Both the position numbers and the translations under genes were made by a program. From positions 930,001 through 994,000 of the forward strand of contig OZ243959.1 in the NCBI GenBank assembly GCA_965214525.1: a stretch of DNA of 64,000 nt, in the 5' to 3' direction. This DNA comes from Qipengyuania_B sp965214525 (GTDB lineage Bacteria > Pseudomonadota > Alphaproteobacteria > Sphingomonadales > Sphingomonadaceae). Positions 8,031 through 15,721 of this stretch are shown here, piece after piece. Every line of letters begins with the position of its first letter. Within the stretch, counting starts at the first letter, position 1. A model generated the notes under the pieces. That model was not told the DNA's origin. It searched no databases and was given only the letters and a program-made list of their open reading frames with translations.

Positions 8031-9065
8031 ATGCAGATTTATTACGATGACGATTGCGACAAGGCGCTGATCAAGGACCGCAAGGTGGCGATCGTTGGTT
8101 ACGGCAGCCAGGGCCACGCCCACGCGCAGAACCTGCGCGACAGCGGCGTGAAGGATGTCGTGATCGCGCTTCGCGAAGGATCGGCAACCCACGGGAAAGC
8201 ATCGGCGGCGGGGTTTTCCGTGATGTCGAATGCCGAGGCGGCCGAATGGGCCGACGTCGTCATGATTCTCGCGCCCGACGAAAATCAGGCCGCGATCTGG
8301 GTTAACGACCTCAAAGGTCGGATGAAACCAGGTGCCGCCCTCGCCTTTGCCCACGGGCTCAACATCCATTTCGGGCTGATCGAACCGTCGGACGATCTGG
8401 ATGTCATCATGATTGCCCCCAAGGGCCCGGGACACACCTTGCGCAGCGAATATACGCGCGGCGGGGGCGTCCCCTGCCTCATCGCCGTGCATCAGGAAAG
8501 CAGCGCCCATGGCGACAATCGCTATGCCAAGGCGCTGGCTTTGTCCTACGCCAGTGCGCTCGGTGGCGGGCGCTCGGGGATAATCGAGACCAGTTTCAAA
8601 GAGGAATGCGAAACCGACCTGTTTGGGGAGCAGGCAGTGCTGTGCGGAGGGATCAGCCATCTCATCATGGCCGGGTTCGAAACACTGGTAGAAGCGGGGT
8701 ACGCCCCCGAAATGGCCTACTTCGAATGCCTGCACGAAACCAAGCTAATTGTTGATCTTCTGTATGAGGGCGGCATTGCGAACATGCGGTATTCGATCAG
8801 CAACACGGCCGAATATGGTGACTACCACACAGGTCCACGCATCATTACCGACGAGACGAAGGCGGAGATGAAGCGGGTGCTCGATGACATCCAGCGTGGC
8901 AAGTTCGTGCAGCGGTTCATGCTCGACAACGCAGTGGGCAATCCCGAGATGAAGGCGGCGCGCAAACGGCAGACAGGGCATCCGATCGAGAAGACAGGGG
9001 CGCAGTTACGCGCCATGATGCCATGGATCACCGCCAACAAGCTGGTGGACAAGGAGAAGAACTGA
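8031..9065 (+). CDS. ilvC: Ketol-acid reductoisomerase (class I)
   Basis: Converts acetolactate or acetohydroxybutyrate to the dihydroxy acid, using NADPH and Mg2+. 344 residues. The NADPH fold is shown by VAIVGYGSQGHAHAQNL near the start, followed by APKGPGHTLRSEY. The knotted C-terminal domain contains FKEECETDLFGEQ, whose acidic residues bind the metals. The start MQIYYDDD fits the family. An ATG eight codons earlier is possible, but ACAGGGG sits about ten bases before the chosen one. It lies 54 bases downstream of ilvN in the same operon. Confidence 0.96.
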   Translation: MQIYYDDDCDKALIKDRKVAIVGYGSQGHAHAQNLRDSGVKDVVIALREGSATHGKASAAGFSVMSNAEAAEWADVVMILAPDENQAAIWVNDLKGRMKPGAALAFAHGLNIHFGLIEPSDDLDVIMIAPKGPGHTLRSEYTRGGGVPCLIAVHQESSAHGDNRYAKALALSYASALGGGRSGIIETSFKEECETDLFGEQAVLCGGISHLIMAGFETLVEAGYAPEMAYFECLHETKLIVDLLYEGGIANMRYSISNTAEYGDYHTGPRIITDETKAEMKRVLDDIQRGKFVQRFMLDNAVGNPEMKAARKRQTGHPIEKTGAQLRAMMPWITANKLVDKEKN

Positions 9066-9142
9066 CGGCACCGCCAGTGTCACGCACTTGTCGCAAAGCG
9101 GCGATAGGCGTGTCGCCTGTTGGTTTTTCAGTTGGCCGTAAA

Positions 9143-9598
9143 ATGGCGAAATGTTTGTTGAAAGTCGTACCAGCCGCCGCGATACTCGCACTTTGCGCAT
9201 GCGGCGCTTCCGATGACGACGCGGTGGAAAGCGCCGATGAGTATGCCGCGCGCATCGGCGGGCAATCGACGGATGTCGCAGCGGCCACGAGCGAGGCGGC
9301 CGTGATGGCTCCCGCGCCAGGCCAGACTGACCAAACCGGACGGCCGCTGCGCCGCGCCATCACTCCTGGCAGCTACACCGATCCGGCGGCCAAAACTTGC
9401 GGCGCACCGCAAATGGAAGGTTTGCTTGGGAATCCTTACACAGATGAACTCGGGGAAAAGATCGCCAGCAACATCCCCACAGGAACAGCGATCCGGGTCG
9501 TGCAGTACGGCGCGCCGCCTCCGGATGGAAGCGAGGCGAGCCGTCTCAACGTGATGCTCGATCAGATTGGGGTGGTTCGCGATTTTCGCTGCGGTTGA
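9143..9598 (+). CDS. I78-family peptidase-inhibitor lipoprotein (first of two)
   Basis: 151 residues. The N-terminal signal sequence ends in a lipobox LCAC (Cys20), so it is probably lipid-anchored in the cell envelope. A low-complexity, acidic linker follows. The C-terminal 65 residues match the I78 inhibitor pattern: a Cys opening (CGAPQMEGLLG), a central TAIRVVQYG strand, then SRLNVMLDQIGVVRDFRCG closing with Cys-Gly. I78 proteins inhibit serine proteases, although many members are untested. It begins 77 bases after ilvC and is followed by a paralogue of the same layout. Confidence 0.75.
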   Translation: MAKCLLKVVPAAAILALCACGASDDDAVESADEYAARIGGQSTDVAAATSEAAVMAPAPGQTDQTGRPLRRAITPGSYTDPAAKTCGAPQMEGLLGNPYTDELGEKIASNIPTGTAIRVVQYGAPPPDGSEASRLNVMLDQIGVVRDFRCG

Positions 9599-9662
9599 GG
9601 AATCGCGTGCCCTATATCGCGCATGGTGGACATGGATCGAACCAATGCCCATATGACCGCTC

Positions 9663-10064
9663 ATGCTGCCTAAGAGACTCTCCCGCTCCCCGATCACGCT
9701 CTGCTTGCCGGCTTTTGCCCTGTCGCTCATCGGGTGCGGCGAAAGCACGGACGTTGGACCGGACAACGATGTCGTTGCGCAGCCCTCCGACATCGATATT
9801 CCGGAAGCCGATTACGAACGCACGGTCGAGGCATCAACGCCGGTTATGATCGAGGCGTCAGGTTGCAACGCGGATCTCGCTCGTCCGTATATCGGTCGCG
9901 ATCTCGATGTGGAAACGCGTAGCGCATTGCTCGGCGATGTTGCCCCGCTGGTGGATGTACGTTGGCTTGGCCCAGCAGAGCAAATGACCGGCGATGTCGA
10001 TCCACAGCGGTTGAACGTCACCTTCGATGACAACGATGTCATTACCGCTGTCGCCTGCGGATGA
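9663..10064 (+). CDS. I78-family peptidase-inhibitor lipoprotein (second of two)
   Basis: 133 residues, same architecture as the gene before it. The signal peptide ends in a lipobox LIGC (Cys25), followed by an acidic linker and a C-terminal domain running from GCNADLARPYIGR through VDVRWLG to QRLNVTFDDNDVITAVACG. The two Cys flanking the domain and the RLNV block are shared with its neighbour, but overall identity is low, so the duplication is old. The frame ends ten bases before the ribosome-binding site of the YceI gene, suggesting co-transcription. Confidence 0.72.
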   Translation: MLPKRLSRSPITLCLPAFALSLIGCGESTDVGPDNDVVAQPSDIDIPEADYERTVEASTPVMIEASGCNADLARPYIGRDLDVETRSALLGDVAPLVDVRWLGPAEQMTGDVDPQRLNVTFDDNDVITAVACG

Positions 10065-10081
10065 TCCAAGAGGAAAAAGTT

Positions 10082-10726
10082 ATGAAACACACAATCGTGA
10101 CCGCCGCAGGCATCGTCGGATTGTGCGGTTCGGCGGCTTTGATCGCGCAGGACGCGCCTGTGCAATTGCTCGGCCAGCCCGATGTTACGCGCGTTGCCGC
10201 GGGAACCTATTCCACAGACCCTGCTCATACGCTGGTGGAGTGGGAAGTCAGCCATTTCGGCTTCAACCCGTATGTCGGCCTGTTCGGCGATGTCGTCGGC
10301 ACCTTGCAGCTTGATCCGGCCGATCTGTCCGCAACGCGCCTAGCCGTGACCGTGCCGATCACCTCGCTTGCCGTGGTCAGCGAGGGTTTGCGCGAACACA
10401 TGCTGCGTGGCGGCAAGGACGGTGGCGATCCCGATTTCTTCGGGCCCGATCCAGCCGACGCACGCTTCGTTTCGACCAGGATCGAACAAACTGGTGACAG
10501 CAGCGCGACGATCGACGGCGACCTGACCCTGAACGGTATCACTCGGCCGGTGACCATCTTGGCTGAATTTGCCGGGGCCGGCGCCAATCCTATGAACCGC
10601 AAGCAAACCATCGGGTTCACTGGAACGACAACGATCGTGCGGTCGCAGTTCGGCATTGAGTATGCGGTGCCGATGATTTCGGACGAGGTCGATCTGACGA
10701 TCACCGCGGCGTTCGAGAAGCAATAG
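10082..10726 (+). CDS. YceI-family periplasmic lipocalin-like protein
   Basis: 214 residues with a Sec signal peptide (AAGIVGLCGSAALIAQDAP) and the YceI beta-barrel. The first strands read AGTYSTDPAHTLVEWEVSHFG, and the later motifs DGDLTLNGITRPV and GTTTIVRSQFGI are typical. Family members bind polyisoprenoid chains such as ubiquinone-8 in the periplasm. The start ATG has AAGAGGAAA seven bases upstream. It is probably co-transcribed with the I78 genes in front. Confidence 0.9.
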   Translation: MKHTIVTAAGIVGLCGSAALIAQDAPVQLLGQPDVTRVAAGTYSTDPAHTLVEWEVSHFGFNPYVGLFGDVVGTLQLDPADLSATRLAVTVPITSLAVVSEGLREHMLRGGKDGGDPDFFGPDPADARFVSTRIEQTGDSSATIDGDLTLNGITRPVTILAEFAGAGANPMNRKQTIGFTGTTTIVRSQFGIEYAVPMISDEVDLTITAAFEKQ

Positions 10727-10832
10727 CGGGGGGCGAGACGACGCGTAATGAAACCGCGTTGCTTTGTGTGATACGATCCGCAATACTTGCAATCGATATG
10801 CGTAACGAGATTTCAAGTGGGCGACTTACGAC

Positions 10833-10880
10833 CCCTTGGCGGTTAGGCTAGCGCATCAGGCGCGGCTGGTTTGCCAAGGG
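10833..10880 (+). promoter_or_regulatory. Structured leader ahead of leuA (candidate attenuator)
   Basis: CCCTTGGC (10833-10840) is perfectly complementary to GCCAAGGG (10873-10880), enclosing 32 bases that hold a smaller GCGC/GCGC stem. The structure lies 42 bases before the leuA start. A 17-codon frame from ATG 10798 runs into the first arm and contains CTT and the rare TTA leucine codon just before its TAG at 10849-10851. This arrangement would suit leucine-responsive attenuation, but the mini-frame has no clear ribosome-binding site and no U-run follows. Confidence 0.35.
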
Positions 10881-10921
10881 ACGTCCAAGCCCCGCCTTTG
10901 TTACGTTATGAGTTGCCTGCC

Positions 10922-12598
10922 ATGACGATGCTGCAAGAACCCAGCCGCAAATATGCGGCGTTTCCGCCGGTCGAGTTGCTGGACCGGCAGTGGCCGGGCC
11001 GCACGATTACGGCTCCGCCCCGTTGGCTTTCCACAGATCTTCGCGATGGCAACCAGGCGATCGTTAATCCGATGGATGCGGTGAAGAAGAACCGCTTCTT
11101 CGATCTGCTGGTCGAGATTGGTGTCAAGGAGATCGAGGTCGGCTTCCCCAGCGCAGGTGCGACCGAGTTCGATTTCATCCAGGGATTGGTTCGATCGGGG
11201 CGCATTCCGGACGATGTGACGGTTCAGGTTTTAACCCAATCGCGCGAGGATCTAATCCGCACCAGCTTCGCCAGCCTCGACGGGGCGCGCACCGCCATCG
11301 TCCACCTCTACAACGCCGTCAGCCCGGCTTGGCGCGATATCGTGTTCGGGATGAGCCGTGATGACGTGAGGTCGATCGCCGTTCGCGGCGCGCAGATCAT
11401 GCGCGAAGAGGCAGAGAAACGCCCGGATACCGATTGGCACTTCCAGTATTCGCCGGAAACCTTCTCGACCGCGGAACTCGACTTTTCCCTGGAGGTTTGC
11501 GCCGCGGTGATGAAAGTGCTGGAGCCGCGCGCGGACAAGCGCGTCATCCTCAATCTGCCCGCGACGGTGGAGGCGGCCATGCCCAACATCTATGCCGACC
11601 AGATCGAGTATTTCTGCCGCAACCTGCCCAACCGGCAGAATGCGGTCATCAGCCTGCATACCCACAACGACCGGGGCACCGGGGTCGCGGCGGCAGAGCT
11701 TGGCTTGTTGGCTGGCGCGGACCGGGTAGAGGGCTGCCTGTTCGGCAACGGAGAACGAACGGGCAATTGCTGCCTCGTGACCATGGCGCTCAACCTCTAT
11801 ACCCAGGGCATTGATCCGGCGCTGGATTTTTCCGATATCGACCGTGTCATTGAGACGGTCGAATATTGCAACGATCTGCCCGTGCATCAGCGCCACCCCT
11901 ATGGCGGTGAACTGGTCTATACCGCCTTTTCCGGCAGCCATCAGGACGCGATCAAGAAGGGGTTCGGCGCGCGCGAAGTGCAGAACGACGAACACTGGCG
12001 CGTACCTTACCTGCCGATCGATCCGGCCGATCTGGGTCGCAGCTACGAGGCGGTCATCCGGGTCAATTCGCAATCCGGCAAAGGCGGCTTTGCCTGGGTG
12101 TTGGAGCAGGATCAGGGACTCAAACTGCCCAAGCGAATGCAGGCGCACTTCTCCAGAGCCGTGCAGCATCTGGCAGACGAGGTTGGCCGGGAACTGAACG
12201 CCGCCGACATCTGGCAGGTGTTTTGCCAAACGTATCATGTGCAGACCCGGCACAAGCACTTCCAGCTCGTCGAATATGACGAGACACGGGCCAGCGATGG
12301 CAGCCGGCTGTTTGCCGGGACCGTTGCCGTAGATGGGAAGGAACAGCGCGTATCCGGGCGTGGCAACGGCTTGATCTCGTCAGTCGTGACGACGATCGAG
12401 GATGCGTTCGGGTTGAACCTGGAAGTGAAGGATTATTCCGAACACGCATTGGGTTCGGGGCGGGACGCACGCGCCGCCGCCTACCTGGAATGCCTGGACG
12501 CGCAGGGGCGCACGATCTGGGGCTGCGGCATCGACGAAGACGTCGCCACCGCCAGCGTCCGCGCCGTGCTCAGCGCAGCCAATGCGGCGCTGGATTGA
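10922..12598 (+). CDS. leuA: 2-isopropylmalate synthase (long, LeuA type 2)
   Basis: First committed step of leucine synthesis: acetyl-CoA plus 2-oxoisovalerate. 558 residues. The TIM-barrel opens with STDLRDGNQAIVNPM, whose Asp binds the metal; EIEVGFPSAG follows, and SLHTHNDRGTG carries the metal-binding HxH. The C-terminal regulatory domain, from about residue 430, includes RVSGRGNGLISS. The length and sequence match the type found in actinobacteria and many alphaproteobacteria rather than the shorter E. coli type. Start ATG 10922; the ATG two codons later is equally possible. Confidence 0.95.
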   Translation: MTMLQEPSRKYAAFPPVELLDRQWPGRTITAPPRWLSTDLRDGNQAIVNPMDAVKKNRFFDLLVEIGVKEIEVGFPSAGATEFDFIQGLVRSGRIPDDVTVQVLTQSREDLIRTSFASLDGARTAIVHLYNAVSPAWRDIVFGMSRDDVRSIAVRGAQIMREEAEKRPDTDWHFQYSPETFSTAELDFSLEVCAAVMKVLEPRADKRVILNLPATVEAAMPNIYADQIEYFCRNLPNRQNAVISLHTHNDRGTGVAAAELGLLAGADRVEGCLFGNGERTGNCCLVTMALNLYTQGIDPALDFSDIDRVIETVEYCNDLPVHQRHPYGGELVYTAFSGSHQDAIKKGFGAREVQNDEHWRVPYLPIDPADLGRSYEAVIRVNSQSGKGGFAWVLEQDQGLKLPKRMQAHFSRAVQHLADEVGRELNAADIWQVFCQTYHVQTRHKHFQLVEYDETRASDGSRLFAGTVAVDGKEQRVSGRGNGLISSVVTTIEDAFGLNLEVKDYSEHALGSGRDARAAAYLECLDAQGRTIWGCGIDEDVATASVRAVLSAANAALD

Positions 12599-12833
12599 GA
12601 GATGTTGCTTGAGGATTGTATCGGCGAAGGCAGAGCCATGCGATCCCAAGCACTAGCGGTAAATCAAACAGCGCGATCGCTACGCTGCCAAACATGGGAA
12701 TCATGATGCTGTCGCCATCTGGCGGGAGAACTCCTGACCTCAAAACGAGTGGCCAATAGACTCAATTGACAACCGGAAAGCTCAAAACGAGCAGCCAAGT
12801 CAGCGTCCATATTGGCCAGGGATTCGAGGGCAT
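12570..12833 (-). pseudogene. Small two-helix membrane protein interrupted by an in-frame TGA
   Basis: On the minus strand ATG 12833 has AGGA six bases upstream and opens a hydrophobic frame (MPSNPWPIWTLTWLLVL...) that meets TGA at 12764-12762 after 23 codons. The same frame continues for 63 more codons with a second hydrophobic stretch (MFGSVAIALFDLPLVLGIAWL) to TGA at 12570. Read across the stop it would be an 87-residue protein with two membrane helices, so a nonsense mutation in a small membrane gene is the simplest reading. I do not recognise the family. The end overlaps the leuA tail by 29 bases. The remaining space up to 13037 holds no other gene that I can see. Confidence 0.45.
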
Positions 12834-13037
12834 ATCAATCCTGTCATGTCAGAGTTACCGCAACCGCCTGTAATCCGTCGTGGAAATCGTGGTCAGACTT
12901 GTTGGCTTGCCACGTCGTTCCGCCGCCGGCCATGCCGTCCCTCCGGAAGGCCCGCTTGCCGCTGGCAGTTTTTGCATTAAGCCAATGTCACATATGATCC
13001 AGGTTTCGTATCGACGTGCGATAGTGGGAGAAATCGA

Positions 13038-14112
13038 ATGCTTGAAGACATACTAGAACCCAGCCTTCCCATCATCGATCCGCACCACCATCTGTGGGAC
13101 TTGCGGCCGCTGCTGCCCGCCTTCCCCGAACCCGCGTCATCCTTTCATCGAAGCGATTGCAGGCGCGCCGTACTACACGTTCGACGAGTTACGCGACGAT
13201 ACTCAAGGCGGCCTGGAAGGCGGTCACAACATCGTCGGCACGGTATTCATGGAATGCGGTGCATTCTACGACACGAGCCGCGGCGATGCGCTGAAGCCCA
13301 TCGGCGAGGTCGAATTCGTCAACGGGGTCGCCGCTCAGGGAGCAAGCGGTCTATATGGTGATTACCGCCCCTGCGCGGCCATCGTCGGCCATGCGGACCT
13401 GACGCTCGGCGCAGAGGTTCGCGCCGTGCTGGAGTCGCTGCAATCCGCCGCCCCCGCCCGCTTTCGCGGGATTCGGCATGGAGGCGCGTGGGATGCGGAC
13501 CCTTCCGTGCTCGGTCCGCCCTTCCATGCGCCCGAGGGATTGTATCGCGACGCAGCCTTTCGCGAAGGCTTCGCGCAATTGGGCGCGATGGGGCTGACCT
13601 TCGATGCCTGGGTGCTTGAGCCGCAACTGCCAGACGTCATCGATCTGGCGCGTGCCTTTCCCGATCAACCAATTTGCCTCGATCATTGCGGCACTCCGCT
13701 CGGGATTGCGTCCTATGCCGGCAAGCGGCCGGAACGGTTCGACACCTGGCGCGACAATATCCGTGAATTGTCGCGATGCGACAATGTCTCGGTGAAGCTT
13801 GGAGGCCTGGCGATGGCGTTCTGCATGATGCCGGACAAGGGACCGGCGGCGAACCTTGGATCGGACAGTCTGGCGGCGATGTGGCGCCCGTATATCGAGA
13901 CCTGCATCGAAGCGTTCGGACCAGACCGGGCGATGTTTGAATCGAATTATCCGGTCGATCGCTGGGGTGCTAGCTACGACGTACTCTGGAATGCGTTCAA
14001 GCGGCTCGCTTCGGGTGCGGGACGAGACGAAAAGCGCGCGCTGTTTGCCGGGACCGCTGCCCGTTTCTATCGGATCGAGCCACTACTCGACATGGCGCAA
14101 GGCAGCGCATAG
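13038..14112 (+). pseudogene. Amidohydrolase (amidohydrolase-2 family), frameshifted near codon 32
   Basis: Starts well (GGGAGAAA ribosome-binding site, then LPIIDPHHHLWDLRPLLPAFPEP with the metal-binding HHH). The frame is lost at CCC 13131-13133. The next frame continues the same protein without a gap: RHPFIEAIAGAPYYTFDEL, then MECGAFYD, DHCGTPLG and ESNYPVD. Removing one C gives a 357-residue protein. The family is metal-dependent TIM-barrel hydrolases acting on lactones or decarboxylating aromatics. The rest of the frame is undamaged, so the shift is very recent or a sequencing error. An internal start at MECGAF would lack the metal site. Confidence 0.85.
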
Positions 14113-14145
14113 GAACGCATTGCAAAAAACAACGGAGTTCGCCTC

Positions 14146-15129
14146 ATGCCCCTGCCTGCCCCCTTCGACAAATTACGCATACCAGTCATCGGTTCGCCCC
14201 TGTTCATCGTTTCGGGCCCCGAACTGGTTATCGCGCAATGCAAGGCGGGTATCGTCGGCAGCTTCCCCGCGTTGAACGCCCGCCCTTCCGGGGTGCTGGA
14301 CGAATGGCTTCATCGCATTACCGAGGAACTGGCCCAGCACAATCGTGATCATCCGGATCGACCCGCTGCGCCCTATGCGGTCAATCAGATCGTCCACAAG
14401 ACCAACAACCGCCTGGAAGAGGATATGGAAGTCTGCCGCAAGTGGCAGGTTCCGCTGCTCATCACCTCGCTTGGCGCCCGCGAGGAAATTTTCGAGGCTG
14501 CGCATTCCTGGGGCGGAATCGTCATGCACGATGTCATCAACAACCGCTTCGCGCACAAGGCGATCGAGAAGGGCGCGGATGGTCTCATCCCGGTTGCCGC
14601 CGGAGCGGGTGGCCATGCCGGCACGCTCAGCCCGTTCGCCCTCATGCAGGAAATTCGCGAGTGGTTCGATGGTCTGGTCGCGCTGTCGGGTTCGATCGCG
14701 CATGGCCGTTCCATTCTGGCGGCACAGGCCCTTGGGTCAGACTTCGCGTATATCGGCTCGCCTTGGATCGCGACGAACGAGGCGAACGCGGATGCGGGAT
14801 ACAAGGACGCCATTGTGCAAAGCGATGCGGACGGGATCGTCTATACCAACCTGTTCACCGGCGTTCACGGCAATTACCTGCGCTCGTCCATCCAGGGTGC
14901 GGGGCTCGACCCCGACGATCTGCCGCAGAGCGATCCCAGCAAGATGAACTTCGGTTCTGGCAGCAACGCCAAGGCCAAGGCTTGGAAGGATATCTGGGGA
15001 TCGGGCCAGGGCGTCGGCGCTGTCAAGAACGTGGGCAGTGTGGAGGACATGGTCGCCCGGTTGGAGAAAGAGTACGACGCGGCCAAGCAGGCCCTGGGGC
15101 AAAGCGCACAGGTGCGCGAGTTCGCCTAG
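14146..15129 (+). CDS. Nitronate monooxygenase (2-nitropropane dioxygenase family)
   Basis: FMN-dependent enzyme of 327 residues that oxidises alkyl nitronates to carbonyl compounds and nitrite. Typical blocks are PVIGSPLFIVSGPELVIAQC at the N-terminus, PYAVNQIVHKTNNR, the flavin-phosphate site VAAGAGGHAGTLSPFALM, and ALSGSIAHGRSI with the catalytic-region histidine. The start ATG has CGGAG nine bases upstream and lies 33 bases after the amidohydrolase. The stop shares CTAG with the stop of the convergent neighbour. The physiological substrate is unknown. Confidence 0.9.
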   Translation: MPLPAPFDKLRIPVIGSPLFIVSGPELVIAQCKAGIVGSFPALNARPSGVLDEWLHRITEELAQHNRDHPDRPAAPYAVNQIVHKTNNRLEEDMEVCRKWQVPLLITSLGAREEIFEAAHSWGGIVMHDVINNRFAHKAIEKGADGLIPVAAGAGGHAGTLSPFALMQEIREWFDGLVALSGSIAHGRSILAAQALGSDFAYIGSPWIATNEANADAGYKDAIVQSDADGIVYTNLFTGVHGNYLRSSIQGAGLDPDDLPQSDPSKMNFGSGSNAKAKAWKDIWGSGQGVGAVKNVGSVEDMVARLEKEYDAAKQALGQSAQVREFA

Positions 15130-15653
15130 AAGACTCCGGCGGCGAGGCCTTCCGCCAGCCCCTCTCCAATCGCGCGGCAAAGCGCCAGTTCGCTCTCGAT
15201 AACGGTCTTGTCCGCCAAAATCGCCGCGGGCGTTTGTGCATCGAGCCTGACGATGAGCGGTTCGATAACCCGGCGCAAACGCCAGCCCTTGGCAATGCGA
15301 TCGATCTGGCGCTGGGCCCCCTCCCCATCCGACCCGGCCGCGATGATCGTACCGTACGGCCGGCCTTCGATCCTGCCGAGCACCGGGTAATAGCAGCGAT
15401 CGAACATGTCTTTCATCAACCCGCTCATCGTGGCGAGGTTTTCTGGGCATACGAACAGATAGCCGGACGCTCGAAGAACGTTATCCGGCTCGACCTCATC
15501 GCACGCCATGCAACGTGCGTGATTTCCCGCTCCGGTCGCCGCTTCCTGTGCTAATTGGCGCGATGCGCCGGTGCGGCTGTGCCAGGCGATCAACAGATGC
15601 GCGGCAGCAGGAGCGATCTGCGCATCTTCTTTTTCCGACGCGGTTGTGTGCAA
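15126..15653 (-). CDS. Flavodoxin-fold NAD(P)H-dependent oxidoreductase
   Basis: About 175 residues. The first strand and phosphate loop read HLLIAWHSRTGASRQLA, as in flavodoxins, followed by GYLFVCPENLATMSGLMKDMFDRCYY, which matches the WrbA/flavodoxin-like second FMN loop. No ATG lies in frame before this block. TTG 15653 with AAGAGG eleven bases upstream is the best start, and the N-terminus is therefore uncertain. Stop codon TAG lies in CTAG, shared with the nitronate monooxygenase on the other strand. The substrate is unknown. Confidence 0.72.
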   Translation of the reverse strand: MHTTASEKEDAQIAPAAAHLLIAWHSRTGASRQLAQEAATGAGNHARCMACDEVEPDNVLRASGYLFVCPENLATMSGLMKDMFDRCYYPVLGRIEGRPYGTIIAAGSDGEGAQRQIDRIAKGWRLRRVIEPLIVRLDAQTPAAILADKTVIESELALCRAIGEGLAEGLAAGVF

Positions 15654-15721
15654 GCAACCATATCCTCTTTGGCAAATCCCGTACGGGCGGCTATACCATA
15701 GGGGTGCGCGCCGGTGAACAG

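Noticed and set aside
12762..12764. Selenocysteine or programmed read-through at the in-frame TGA
   Set aside because: No SECIS-type hairpin is visible just after the TGA, and no selenocysteine machinery is in the window; nonsense mutation is simpler. Kept as a finding only for checking.
14442..15554. 370-codon plus-strand frame across the nitronate monooxygenase end
   Set aside because: Overlaps two genes with clear family motifs in other frames; no ribosome-binding site or known domain.
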